Shown piece by piece: positions 1-11,899 of a DNA stretch of 64,000 nucleotides. Both the position numbers and the translations under genes were made by a program. Under the pieces are notes generated by a model. That model saw only the letters and a program-made list of their open reading frames with translations, was not told where the DNA came from and made no database searches. Positions within the stretch are counted from its first letter, which is position 1; each line of letters opens with the position of its first letter. The DNA comes from Paraescarpia echinospica (taxonomy: Eukaryota; Annelida; Polychaeta; Sabellida; Siboglinidae), in assembly GCA_020002185.1 (NCBI GenBank), contig CM034543.1:10437258-10501257 (forward strand), in the 5' to 3' direction.

Positions 1-1220
1 TCACTCTGTTCTTTCTCTTCATTACTTACTGTCAGCAGCCCCCTTTCTATATCCCCTTTCTACATCTTTCATCTTCACCCGCCCGGCTTATGTCCCTCCT
101 CACACAGTCCTCCCATCTCAATTATGTCCTGTGTCCCTGGTGTATTTCCGCATCTGCCCTCTTTGCAAGTTAGCCTGCATTGTTCACCAAACAATAATAT
201 GCATTTTTAAGGTAAAACGGTGCAAGAGACAAGTAATTATATCCGAGTATATGTGTCATGTGTATTCTGCTAGCCGAACATGGCAACCTGCTTAACTCGG
301 ATAGAATTCCGAAGAACGGTTGATTTATAATGTATTTCCCACAGAGATCTTTGTCTAAGTCAGGTTATATAAGTCGGATCTTCGCCTAACTCGGACTAAT
401 TGAGTCGGTCCATATTATCCAAGATAATGTGTTTTCCTTGCCTAAGTCTGATCGCAGATGGACACTAAGACACTATGGTTTTATGCTCGTCAACAGTGAT
501 ATCGAAGAGTTGACCGACCGATAAGTGCGCGGCCATTCTCATGGAAAGTTGCAACAAAGACTAAGCAGAACAAGATGACTGCCATTTACAATCAATAATA
601 ATTATTATGCTATAATCTTAGAGATTCATGCCAAAATAAAGCACAACACTGTTCTAATGTGCAATTTTATGTGTAGCTTGTGGACATCAACATATGTAGA
701 ATTATTGCAGTATCCAGTCGTATTCAACCATTATTGACATGTACCTAAGGGCTTTTAAATGGGTGCCTTTGGTGTTAGCACTGGGATATATCATCTTTGG
801 TTTAGGATCGGGCAAGCATTTTGTAATAAAAATGCCACTTTTGACCTAATACAACTTTTTAATTAATAGCTTGAATCTCATAATATTTCACAAGTTAGTT
901 AGGACAATAACATATATAACAAGTATGCAAAATATGAGTTGGATGAGAATGATAGTTTTCAAGATATTATGTTGTGAAAATGAGGAAATGTTTTGTTTGG
1001 GCAGTTTAGCACCTGGCAAGATACAAACACAAAATTGAAAAATATAACGAACGGACATATGCATAGCAGCGTGTTTGCTGACATGAGTCTTATTGACTCA
1101 TTTAGATATTTCATTATTCATTAACCATAGATGTTAAGTTTCAGAAATGCCAATGCAGGAGATTTATACGTAAATCAGAGGGTCTAAAAATCAGGCATTT
1201 ATACCTAAATCAGGTTTTAT
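1..1220. other. AT-rich non-coding stretch
   Basis: No supportable gene. Short motifs resembling 'CCTAACTCGGA' and 'GAGTCGGTCC' recur near 300-420 and, in inverted and diverged form, near 1510-1590. They may be the worn ends of an old transposon enclosing the repeat that starts at 1222, but no clean terminal inverted repeat can be drawn. Confidence 0.5.
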
Positions 1221-1221
1221 A

Positions 1222-1432
1222 CAAATGCATTGCACACGTGCTCTTAAATCAATGGCACATAACAACAACCTAAATTATCTGATTTTACTGTGTCCTAGTA
1301 TCCTGTTGCTCATATGTGCGATGCCTAAATCGCTTGCCAGTCATATCTGCCGAGATGGCTGTACTCAGGAACCACAGGAACCAAAGAAAATGGGTGCTCA
1401 CCCCTGTATGCGTATTGGAACACAAAATTTGA
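1222..1432 (+). repeat. Dispersed repeat, copy 1 (inverted partner at 10921-11127)
   Basis: About 210 bp reappears, nearly identical, as the reverse complement at 10921-11127. Shared landmarks are GCATTGCACACGTGCTCTTA, GCCGAGATGGCTGTACTCAG and GGAACCACAGGAACC. The 78-codon open frame over this copy is not conserved as an ORF in the partner, so I treat it as non-coding. The similarity suggests a fairly recent interspersed repeat of unknown family. Confidence 0.7.
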
Positions 1433-1439
1433 CATATTT

Positions 1440-3655
1440 CCATGTCTCAAATATTTGCTAAGTGTACTGTACGCTTAATAGAACGAATAAGGTATATGAA
1501 AAATTCCTTGCCAAGCCTGTTCGGTTAAGTCTAATTTTCGCATAAATCGGATTAAATCACTCAGTCCGATTGAATCCAACTTAGGCGAGGTTTAATGTAT
1601 ATGGTAGCAAGTATGACCAAATGAATAAATGTTCATGTTTTGTGGGTGTTATCACTGTATTGACGGAAACGTGTCTCAGGAGGGTCAAATATTGATGACT
1701 AAATTAAATTGTTTATCCTATTCCAATGTGTAGTTCTATATCTAAGGTTACAAAATCCATTAACTTTTGGGCAGAATGACAAGTGTAGTATTTACATATA
1801 TGACTCAGACATGTTAATGGTGGGAAGGTATGCAAAATGCAGTTTTAGAACAACAATTAAGGTGGCTGCACCGGCTATTATATGCATCTTTTGAATTAAT
1901 AATTTCTCATATAAGTTTTGAAGATAAGCTAACCATCTTTTCTCAGAGTTTGCCTCAGAAACTAAACAATATTCCAGACCAAACAGATTGATTTTTTATG
2001 TTGTTTAGAGATATTTAAATGTGTTTAAAGACAATTAAAAAATATGTTAAAAATCACCTTAAAATGGCATTTTATTTCATTTTGAGAAACTCCCCAAAAG
2101 ACAAATTTGTATGGTTGTAAGTACAAACATTTTATGACATTCATACGGGTTTTTTTGTAAACAAATGCATATTAAGTTTGATACAGCTTCATAAACGTTT
2201 TGCTACAATGTCGAAAGACAGCAAAAATCCATACTGCATTTTTGGCACGATCCCTTCACCAAACATAAAACCATCCTGTGCAATTTTTGGTAAACACAAG
2301 TCGAGTTCATATGCCAAGTTATGGCTTTGTAAGTATTGTACTTTTTTTTTTATAAAAAGTTACATTAAGTAATACTTACTGGTTGTTACAATTATAAGGG
2401 TGTCACCAGATGCTTGTTTTTTGCTTTAAAATTTGACTTTTTTTACAGGCATGTGGCTTATTTCAACACAATTTGACAGACACTTCTATTACTGAGATTT
2501 CCCCCCAAGGTTTTCCCGCCAAGTTGTCTCATGATATTGTGTTACGAAGGGCCATGTGTTGAACTTGTTGTGGTAGACAAGATTGATTGACACCTGCTGG
2601 GGTCAGTCACGTGTCATTGCAAATGGTGGCTGAGGTCGGCATTATCGGAGAATAAACAAAACTACCTCCAGTATTTGGTGATTTGACAGCCTACCTCCAG
2701 TATTTGGTGATTTGACAGCGTGATGCATTTAGGTAATTATAATACAACAGCATAGTGGCATGAGAATAACCAGACTATTATGATTTGCATTCATGGTGAA
2801 CGAATTTATGTTTGAACTGGGCTGACGCACACGTGATCGTCACTATGGAAACATTGTCAGTTTCCAAGAATCTGAAAAGGGACTTTCCACAGACACACTA
2901 AAAATACTAGTTTTTAAAGGACTGATTGCTGACATATGGTGATAGTGCCTTGGTTTTTTCAATAGTACACATGTTCATACTGACACCTACTTATGTTCTA
3001 TGAAGAAAAAAATTAAGAAATCAACTGACACGATACCCGGTGCAGCTACCTTAACTGAACATTAAATATCATCAACATATATTTCAAATGAGCAGACTAT
3101 AAGTATAACAAAACAAACAACCATTTGCTAGCATTAATTGTAGTCAGCAATGCAAAGAAAAAAATTACCCCACTTTCTCCCCGTTTTCAGCCAAAAATAA
3201 TCAAAAGTTATATTTCCACAACACTTCTTTAATTAAATAGTAACAAACAAACAGCAATATTTTGTAAATATGTAAACAGTGATATCACATCTGTCAACAA
3301 CAATCGTAAAATGGTTCCTGTGGTTCCTGTTTTTGGATATGTGTTCAAATAAGAATTTTTTTAACAATTAGGAGTCTGGTCATTCCCTGTACTAAAACAT
3401 GAAATATGTATGTGTGGTGTGTTTGCAGAAAGCACTTACAAGTTGAGTGTGGACTAAAAGTAAAAATGTGTATAGCTGATTTGGTGGCAACACATTATTA
3501 AGTGACTAATAACCATGTCCTACATTGACAATACATAAAATGTGGTTAAATTTACTAAACAAATGCTTCTGCATATACCTAAAACAAGATGCACCCATGA
3601 TATACAGTTGCTCCTAAAATAATGTAGTTTGACTACCCTGTAATGTATATATATG
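1440..3655. other. Non-coding stretch
   Basis: AT-rich, with only short open frames lacking coding character. The only structure I see is a perfect 29-bp tandem duplication at 2662-2719. Confidence 0.5.
2662..2719. repeat. Perfect 29-bp tandem duplication
   Basis: Two identical adjacent 29-bp units beginning CTACCTCCAGTATTTGGTGA, read directly from the sequence. It looks like simple replication slippage. Confidence 0.9.
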
Positions 3656-3657
3656 AT

Positions 3658-4368
3658 CAGGGCTCGACATTAACGCTTGTCCGCTTGTCCGGGATAAGTA
3701 ATTACCAATGTCGGACAAATACATTGTTCAGGACACTTGTCGGATGGGACAAGTTGATTGAGTCACAATATTAACAGGGCTTGAAGTTGCTACTATCTCG
3801 GTGCATTTGTCAGTATAATCTTAAGCCTGCCACTAGATAAATGCTTTAGTTGCAGTGTGCAATTTAGAACTATGTCCATTAATTATTGTCCTGCAACATT
3901 TGGGTCCTTGTATTGATATATTAATAGACAAACAAATTGTGCATGATGCCACCCTTGCTCTGTCCCTGCTTATGGTCTACTGCAACAAAATATTGATAAA
4001 TTGTAGCAAGTGAATGATAACTTCCTAAAGCTATAGGTACGAAGTCCTATATATAGTGTTGACATAAAATTGTGTTCAGTAAAATGCCATGACACTTTTA
4101 GCTTTGCATTTTAATTATTTCAAGGAGGCAGTCTGTTCCTAGTTTTTAATTAATTAATTAAATATATTTATTTATTTATTAAATACTAACTATGTTGAAG
4201 GTATACTGCCTGCCAAGTTGTGTTTAGTAAGCCTGTAACAACATTCGTAATTTGGAAGGTACAACCCCAGAGCCAGTTGGGACAAGTAAATTTCTGTTGG
4301 GACAAGTAACCATGAATTAGGTCTTGTCCTACTGGACAAGTGCTTTATGGGAGTTATGTCGAGCCCTG
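3658..4368. mobile_element. Non-autonomous DNA transposon (hAT-like ends), ~710 bp
   Basis: The segment begins CAGGGCTCGACATTAAC and ends with the reverse complement GTTATGTCGAGCCCTG, giving an inverted repeat of about 13 bp (15 bp counting the outer AT). CAGGG-type termini are typical of hAT-like non-autonomous elements. The interior has no ORF but repeats TTGTCC and GGGACAAGT motifs near both ends. No clear 8-bp target duplication is visible. An internal stretch (4127-4260) resembles 62297-62400, so the family has at least one more fragment in the window. Confidence 0.65.
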
Positions 4369-4599
4369 ATAGTTATAGATATGTTAATACTATAATTTAG
4401 CTATATAACTCATGTTACATGATATTCATAGTGGACACTATTTTGGCAATGCATTATATTTTTTTAATGTCTAGATTTAAACACAGTTCTTGGTAAATTC
4501 AGTGAGTCTGACTATTTAAAAATATGATTGCTAAAACTGTATATTTTGTTAAATATTGTCATCAAAAGCATAATTTATGTGATTTTTAATTACACAGAA

Positions 4600-4920
4600 A
4601 AAAATCAGTTACAATTATAGTATTATTTCAAACATGAATCAACTATATGTTGTAGTTAAATGAAAGATATCAATTCTGACAATGTTCCAGAACCTGATTC
4701 AACTACATAAAATATTGTAGCTACATGACAGAAAGTAATTAAAACTATGGCAATATTTCGCAACTAGAATCAACTACATGTTGTAGTTATATGAAAGAAA
4801 CTTATTACAATTACAGCATAATTTCAGAACCTGAATCAACTACATGTTATGTGAAAGATATATGTTACAATGTTGGTATTATTTCAGAACCACAATCAAC
4901 TGTAGTTACATCAAAGAAAA
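4600..4920. repeat. Degenerate ~65-70 bp tandem repeat, about 5 units
   Basis: The phrases TTTCAGAACCTGAATCAACT, 'ACATGTTGTAGTTA' and 'ATGAAAGA' recur in the same order about five times with substitutions. Each unit also contains the short palindrome ACTACA...TGTAGT. No coding potential. Confidence 0.65.
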
Positions 4921-5164
4921 TGCACCATATTTCCAAATTGGATGGTCATATGACTAATTAATATACTATTACATTATTAGAATGTGGAACATGTACCAAT
5001 TGAGATGGTATAATTCCTGAAGTATTACAATGAACAATTTCAAAGTTTCAATCACTATTATTAAAAATAAAGAATTTTGACATTTACAAGGGCAGGTATA
5101 AGAATTTGTTTTAAAGTATGTTTCACACATATTAGTATGTTATATTGTCTATAAAGATAAACAC

Positions 5165-5795
5165 TTCCAGAAGTGCGGAATTGCAGCTTCAAAGGGAAAT
5201 AAAATCCTTGGATTAATTAGGCAAAATATAGCATATAAGGAAAAAGAACTAATAATACCGCTGTACAAAACAATAGTTAGGCCTCATTTAGAATATTGTG
5301 TACAAGGGTGGAGGCCATATCGCAAGAAGGACGTAGATATGCCAGAAAGAGTACAGAGGAGAGCGACTAAAATGATACCAAGACTGAGAGATCTTAGTTA
5401 CGAATTACACCTAAAAGAATGTGATTTGACAACACTAGAAACCAGGAGATTGAGAGGAGATCAGATAAAAGTTTATAAAATATTGATAGAAATATTTGTT
5501 CTCAGTTAAGAGGATATGAAGTTACATTAGAAAAGGAGCAGTGTATATTATATATAAGAAAGTTCTCATTTTCACAAAGTATTGTAAATGATTGAAACAG
5601 ATTATCTGCTGATTGTGTGGGTGCTAGTAGCATAAATATGTTTAAAAATAAAATTGACATGTACCATTGAAGGGTGGGATACACGTAGATAAAAAAAAGG
5701 TTGGACTCGTGATAAGCCAAAAGGCTTCCTTGTCCACCTGCCATCTAGAGTTAATTCTCTGGGTGGAAATCTTGTTAAATCTTGTTAAAGCGCAA
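5165..5795 (+). mobile_element. CR1-like LINE, 3' fragment (5'-truncated)
   Basis: The plus strand encodes, with breaks, the C-terminal part of the reverse transcriptase seen more completely at 48.1-50.0 kb: CGIAASKGN, then IIPLYKTIVRPHLEY, then RVQRRATKMIP. Several stops and frameshifts follow, so it is dead. It ends in a short duplicated ATCTTGTTAA, matching the 3' terminus of the other copies (TTAACAAGATT when read from the other strand). 5' truncation is the usual product of target-primed reverse transcription. Confidence 0.85.
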
Positions 5796-5799
5796 ATAA

Positions 5800-6400
5800 A
5801 AATAACACTGATATCACCGCTCTATATTAGTAACTAACACCGAACAGGATGTGAGGTAGTCATGGTTGGATCAAATTTTGATGACTTGTATCTCTGAAAA
5901 AGAAGCTTCAATTGGCTTTAAACTTGGGTAATACCAAGGATTTATGAACATAAAGCAACATGCCAAGTTTCATCAAAATAGAATTTGATTATGTAATTTT
6001 CCTTTATTTTTTCATCGATTTAGACAATTTGTTTCGGAGTGGACATCTGGCTTTAACAAATGAATGCTGTGCAATGCAAAAAAGAAAACCATGTGTACAT
6101 GATGTTGTCATGTTGTGTGCATGCTATCATATGAGGGCATTTCTGCTGGCCAACAAAATTCACATTAGTACAATTATTTTGAGTACAATCAAAGAAAGAT
6201 GGTGATTTCGGAGTGGACATGTTTTAGATGAACAAACTTTTGAAGCATTGGTGGTCGGTAAGTAGCCATCCTACAAGAATAAACTTTTGCATGCATACAG
6301 ACAGTGTGGTCCTGTATAAAAATATGCTAGTAAATGCCAGTAGATATCCTACAGTAATTTATAGGCTAGGTAGTCTAGTTGGAAGAGGAGGGGTTTAGTG
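5800..6400. other. Non-coding stretch
   Basis: Short open frames only (for example an 81-codon frame at 5960-6205) with no recognisable motif. I see nothing functional. Confidence 0.4.
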
Positions 6401-6412
6401 CACCTCCAGAAA

Positions 6413-7090
6413 TCAACTTCTAATCGGCGTCTCTAGATCGGGAAAAATGCGTAGAAAACGATGAGCTATGTTAAAAAGTCCTTCGGATGTCCCACGTATC
6501 ATTTGCACATTCGTAGTGGTTTTAGTCAAGTTGTCCCACTCACAATGGAATGCGACGTTGCCCTGTCCCGTCACGAGTTGGGGCGTCAGATAGGTTGAGA
6601 CTTCGTCCTGGGCCTTGGCCAGGGCAGTTTCAAACTCTAAGCCAAAATCGTAGCCCTCAGATTGGCCAAGCCTGTGCAATAGCATCATGAGCTAATTGCT
6701 TCAAAACAAGTGCCTGACAGTCAAACAGAGAAGCACGTGTTTTGGTAACTTACATTTTCCTTCCGACACTGCACGGCACAGGTCTTGCCCGATGGAGAAT
6801 ACCAGAACCTTCATCTTTTCGCTCGTCTCCACGCCTTCCTTGCCGGCCATAACCATGCTGAGGAACCGGATGAGGTCTGGAGGTAGGAGCTTTTCAGGAC
6901 TGAGCTCCATGTTGTCGGCTGTTGGCGGCCACGGTAGGCCTTCGCACTCTCTGAAAGGCCGCAGAATATTACGACGAAGGAGAGCGACGTCTTGGTACTT
7001 GTCTGCGCTTCCGAGATTAAGCTCGTACAAGAGCATTAGAAACGGTGATATTCGAGCTGTGGTGTTTGGCCTCACCAGCAAAGAGGTCAT
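6413..7090 (-). pseudogene. Broken conserved ORF of a multicopy invertebrate protein family
   Basis: On the minus strand one reading frame stays in register from 7090 to 6413 but is cut by two close stops (TGA, TAG) between 6688 and 6701. It encodes a piece of roughly 220 residues with SPEKLLPPDLIRFLSMV, KLPKHVLLCLTVRHLF, then LLHRLGQSEGYDFGLEFETA. From memory, that series of blocks (LPP..L.RFL, KLPKH.LL, L.RLGHS..Y, CEWDN) occurs in uncharacterised, probably transposon-linked proteins repeated in cnidarian and other invertebrate genomes. I cannot confirm this without a search. A strong donor-like GTAAGT lies inside KLPKH, but the family pattern reads through it. Start and end are unknown; neighbours are repeats. 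Confidence 0.6.
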
Positions 7091-7219
7091 TGTTTTTCAC
7101 CTGTCGGTGAAGTCGAACTAGACCCATTTTTAGTCCTTTGGCCGAAGGTCCAAGGGACTATTGCCATCACTCTGCGTCCGCCGTCCAACATCCTCCGTCC
7201 GCTGTTAGCTGCCGTATCT

Positions 7220-7650
7220 CAGAAACCGTTCAGCAACTTTTTCTCTAATTTTGCATAGACATATTTTAGGGCACTGCCACTATGCACGAGAAATCTGTAT
7301 TTGATTTAATCATTCTAAGGGCTCCCTAGGGTCTCCAAGGACCCCAAAACTGGTACAACTAACATTTTGCCTATTTTTTCAAAAACTGTTCAGCAACTTT
7401 TTATCTAATTTTACGTATACATTTCATGTGGTAGTATCACTGTACACAAAAAATCTGTATTTGATTGAATCATTCTAAGGGCACCTAATGATCCCCAAAA
7501 AAGGACCCTAAAACTGGTAAATTTTCACATTTTGTCTATTTTTTAAGTAACTCTCTAATTTGGCATTTCATATGGTAATGCCACTATACACAAGAAATCT
7601 GTATTTGATTCAATCATTCTAAGGGCTCCAAAGGTCCCCTAAAATGCTAA
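7220..7650. repeat. ~160-bp tandem repeat, three diverged units
   Basis: Three successive units share TTCAGCAACTTTTT, then AAATCTGTATTTGATT.AATCATTCTAAGGG, then a CCAAAA-rich tail. The third unit is shortened. No reading frame is conserved between units. Confidence 0.75.
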
Positions 7651-8080
7651 ATTTGTTAACTAAATGGTCTACTGTAGCAGCAAATCTTGCAAGCTTCCAG
7701 TCCTTTTGTACAATTAATCCCTTTTCCCACAACAACATCTGTCACACCTCACAGTGGCTGGCTGGTTAAAGTGTGACTAATCTGTATTTGGTCACTGGCA
7801 GAAGCTTGGGTCAACAAACACAGCACCTTGTACCAGAAACAGAACAGTATTCCCCTTCCCAAAACATCTGTCACATGCAGAGTCTGTGTCTTGTATGGAT
7901 ATATATTTTTATGCAGTTGTTTTATATAAGCAGAAAGTTAATTGAAATTAGTTATTCTTAGGCCACAGAAAAGTAATTCCCGGTTTCTCATCGATGCATG
8001 TATTTAAAAATATGTGCCACAACATTTTGTTTTCTATTATAATTATTCCTCTAAATGCAAGACGTGGTGCAATAAGTGAA

Positions 8081-8490
8081 CAGTAAACCTGTAAACATTT
8101 TACTTCCATCATAACCCTTAATGATCTGTAAATATGATTCACCAAAAAACATTTGATTAATAATTACCTACAGGGTTGTTTGATTTATGCTGGGCAGAAA
8201 CTGTTTCTGCAAAAACATTTTATTAATAATTACTTACAGGGTTGTTTGATTTATGCAGGGAAGAAACTGTTTCTGCCCAGCAGAAATTGCAACAATAGGA
8301 AATACATGCCATTGATAGGCAAACGCTTTTTATAAAAAATGTCAGTTTCTGTACCTGTCTACGTATGATAACCATCTCTCCGCCCTGCTCACAATAAACA
8401 TCACATGAATGATAAAAGGAAGATCACTGTCACTTAACTTGTGGATTATTATTATTATAAACTGTTCTGCTACTGCTTGGTGGACAGTTA
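8081..8490. repeat. Direct duplication, copy 1 (partner 8812-9165)
   Basis: Starts near AACCTGTAAACATTTTACTT and runs through TACCTGTCTACGTATGATAA to 'CTGCTACTGCTTGGTGGACAG', each present again in the same order at 8812-9165. Copy 1 carries an extra internal tandem duplication (8145-8210 and 8211-8280) around CAGGGTTGTTTGATTTATGC. Non-coding. Confidence 0.8.
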
Positions 8491-8811
8491 ATTAATGGGT
8501 CAAGTTTAAATACATCAGCACATTTTTCACGCCTGCATGGTAGTTTAGGCTCAGTAGTGTGCTGGCAGCTACTAAACCTATAGGCTTGTGTCAAAAGGAT
8601 AGTTGGCAGAAGAACTAACTTCAAAGCACCATTGCATCCATTTAGCCAGGCAGCAGTCACACTGTCCCAGTGTCTGCTGCTATGTTTATATAATAATTAT
8701 ATAGGCTTAATGATCCCAATACACCAATCTGTTGGCACAATGTCAGATAATGGAACTAGGTTAAACATCTTAACAATAACCATAATTAGTTCTGTGGGGC
8801 TGTTTTTTCAG

Positions 8812-9165
8812 TGAACAGTAAACATGTAAACATTTTACTTCCATCATAACCCTTAATGATCTGTAACTATGATTCACCAAAAAACATTTGATTAATAATT
8901 GCCTACAGGGTTGTTTGATTTATTCCGGGCAGAAACTGTTTCTGCCCGGCAGAAACAGCAACAATAGGAAATACATGCCATTGATAAGCAAACGTGTTCT
9001 TTTTATAAAAAATGTCAGTTTCTTTCTGTACCTGTCTACGTATGATAACCATTTGTCCGCCCTGCTCACAATAAACATCACCTGAATGATAAAAGGAAGA
9101 TCACTGTCACTTAACTTGTGGATTATTATTATTATAAAACTGCTCTGCTACTGCTTGGTGGACAG
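8812..9165. repeat. Direct duplication, copy 2 (partner 8081-8490)
   Basis: Same landmark order as copy 1, with the single-unit form of the internal segment. The two copies are separated by about 320 bp of unrelated sequence. Confidence 0.8.
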
Positions 9166-10330
9166 TAAGCTGCAACTGTCTTTGAGTTTGTTTACATTTT
9201 GACAAACTACTATTATATAGCACTAATTTTTGAATGAATCACATTTTGAGAATGCATGTCATTGTTTGCGGTGTAACTTTTGTATGCTTCATTTTCTGCT
9301 GCTACAAGTTGCGTTCATCTGAAAGATTATTCAATTACCTACCTATCCAATGATAATACATATGTTGTGGTGTTGGAAAGATATAGCTTTGGTATATTGT
9401 ACACGAGCGTTGTGATAGGAAACTATTGGACATTACAACAGTCCAGAAAGACAGTATCAGATGTGTCACTCATATATGAAGTGTGACTTTCAGATACTTC
9501 ATTTTGTAGTGCTATGGATTATGATGGGCCTCTCCATTAGCTCCCTACAAATTTATGTGAAATATATCATTATGTCATTAAAATATTTCAGAACAGGCTA
9601 ACGCTAAGCTGCAACTGTCTGAGTTTGTTTACATTTTGACAAACTACTATTATATAGCACTAATTTTTGAATTGGCACGACTAATGCTAATATATCCCAC
9701 AAAATGACTTCTACAGGAAACAAAGTTGGTGTAAATTATCATCCCATTATTCTTACTGACAAAGACCTGTAAGTTAGGTGAGTAACACCTTCGAAGTTCT
9801 GACAGCAGGACACCGCCTTCGGTGAAGTCGAGACAAAAGTTTGACAAAGGCTTCAAGTTCAAATGGTCTATCACCATCCAGCTGACCCATTTTTTTTTCT
9901 TTCTTTAAACTACCTTTTGCTCTCAAATAATCTGTCCTCTTAATTTTATACATAAAGACATAATCTGGCATAACTTTATACATTTTTGTAGCAGCACATT
10001 TGTACTTCCAGTGCATCATATATTTATCACTTATTGTGTATTATACCCAGCTGTGGAGCTAAGATTCTCTGCCTGCTATTGTTTGATGGAAACTGTGACT
10101 AATCTGTAATTGGTCACTGGCAGTAGCTTGTGTCAACAGACATCATTAAGCCACTAGACCCTTGTTAAACTGGACAATTGCCTGTAGGTTTTAAACTGTC
10201 AAACAGTGAGTCTACCTTTTGCTCTCAAATAATCTGTTCTCTTAGTTTTACACATAAAGACATAATCTGGCATAACTTGGTAAGTCTTTGTAGCAGCACA
10301 TTTGTACTTCCAGTGTATCATTGCAACATA
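9166..10330. repeat. Patchwork of short direct duplications
   Basis: Two further pairs lie here. 9168-9236 is repeated at 9603-9672 (AGCTGCAACTGTCT ... TATATAGCACTAATTTTTGA). 9911-10020 is repeated at 10213-10323 (TTTTGCTCTCAAATAATCTG ... TTTGTACTTCCAGTG). A shorter phrase at 7762 (GTGACTAATCTGTATTTGGT) recurs at 10097. Together with the 8.1/8.8 kb pair this looks like repeated local segmental duplication. Nothing coding is seen. Confidence 0.7.
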
Positions 10331-10920
10331 ACATACATATTACATACTGTGTGCCACATTTGAATGTTGTGCATGTAATATTTCCATGCAATCCATTTGC
10401 ATATATAATGTAAAACTTCAACAGCCGTTTTCTTCATTTTCACTTTTTGATCCCTACCATGTTCAATGCTCCATAACTTCGCCAATTTTTGTAGCAGTCG
10501 TAATTTTTTAAACCGTATAAAGCACCCTACCAAACCTTTATAAGGATGTCAGAAAACAATGTTACAATTTTTTCGACTTATCACTCATTTGGTCAGCCGG
10601 GCACACAAATAGATGTATTAGTCCAAAGGAATTCAGGGCCACTTGGCCCATTTTTTTCAGCCCGTGATTCGATTTGCTCCCATGCATTTTCTCTGTTCTT
10701 CCAAGACGAGAAGTCTCGAGCTCGCTCAGTTTTGTGATCACCATCTTTGATCTGTACTTTGTCACAGAAAATGTACTCTGGTGGGAAGATGGGTCCAGCG
10801 GAACCCGCTGAAGACAATTTACAAGGGGAGTGATTCCATTGCGAGGTTGATGCTTCGGGTTCTGTATCATCTCCCAGAAGATTTAACAATTAAGATAACA
10901 CTGACGGTGATACCCAGCAT

Positions 10921-11127
10921 TTTGTGTTCCAATACAATTCGTACAGGGGGGTGCACCTATTTTCTTTGGTTCCTGTGGTTCCTGAGTACAGCCATCTCGG
11001 CAGATATGACTGGCAAGCGATTTAGGCATCGCACATATGAGCAACAGGATACCAGAACACTAAAAATCTGATAATTTAGGTTGTTGTTATGTGCCATTGA
11101 TTTAAGAGCACGTGTGCAATGCATTTG
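10921..11127 (-). repeat. Dispersed repeat, copy 2 (inverted partner of 1222-1432)
   Basis: Reverse complement of the 1.2-kb copy with only scattered differences. The following ~280 bp also contain ATAAATGCCTGATTTT motifs whose complements precede copy 1, so the underlying repeat is longer than the well-preserved core. Confidence 0.7.
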
Positions 11128-11347
11128 GAAATAAAGCTGATCAGCGACCATTTTCATGACATGAAATAAGTACTCAGATTTATACAATACCCAGAGACCC
11201 CCAATTTATGCACAATTTCCTGATATTACAAGACCCTCCAATTTAAATCTCATGCAGTGGCATTTATTTCTGAAACTTAACGTTTTATTAAAACATGGTT
11301 ATTAATGTCTATGGAAAGTATTCTTTTTTGTTATATTTTAATCCAAT

Positions 11348-11527
11348 TTACGTATAAATGCCTGATTTTCCAAGATCCTCCGATTTAGGTATAAATGCCT
11401 GATTTTCTACATACATCCTCCACGCTGGTATTTCCAGATCATCGGGGAGAGTTGTAGGGATCCGGTCGCACACTGATTGCATGGGGGCTGCAGGATCTGC
11501 GCTCCGGCCACGTTTTCTTTTGGGCAT
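11348..11527 (-). CDS. Possible small first exon, basic N-terminus (unrecognised)
   Basis: A minus-strand ATG at 11527 opens 59 codons starting MPKRKRGRSADPAAP, with a nuclear-localisation-like KRKRGR. A donor-like GTATGT lies near 11420, so the coding part may stop after about 37 residues. The same segment recurs at 11735-11890 with substitutions (TCTGC.CTCCGG.CAC.TTTTTCTTTTGGG) and with the ATG altered, which suggests a duplicated exon or a mobile-element leader. Function unknown. Confidence 0.3.
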   Translation of the reverse strand: MPKRKRGRSADPAAPMQSVCDRIPTTLPDDLEIPAWRMYVENQAFIPKSEDLGKSGIYT

Positions 11528-11734
11528 GATGGCTTAAGTCCACTTCTACCACCACTGTTTATCATGTTCTCGTTCGTCTTCGTTCACGTTATAATTATTT
11601 GTAGAATCTGTCGAGGCCAATAAAACAGTTGCATAAATAGGCCACGCTAGAGGCGACACACGAACTAGTTATTTTATACTCGCTAGGGGACGATTACGTT
11701 GAATGTCGAGGATATTGTCGTGAACTTGCAGTTC

Positions 11735-11890
11735 CTTTGATTTCACTGAGGGGTGTAAAACGACCATGATCAGACATGGATATCATGAAGGATGCATGTA
11801 TGCGGAGAGTGTTTGGGGGCTGCAGGATCTGCACTCCGGTCACTTTTTCTTTTGGGGACGATGGCTTAATGTCCACTTCTACTACCACTG
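11735..11890 (-). repeat. Diverged second copy of the 11.4-11.5 kb exon-like segment
   Basis: Shares GGGGGCTGCAGGATCTGC, 'TTTTCTTTTGGG' and 'TCCACTTCTACTACCACTGT' with 11460-11560. The ATG seen in the first copy reads ACG-like here, so it cannot encode the same start. Confidence 0.6.
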
Positions 11891-11899
11891 TTTATCTGG

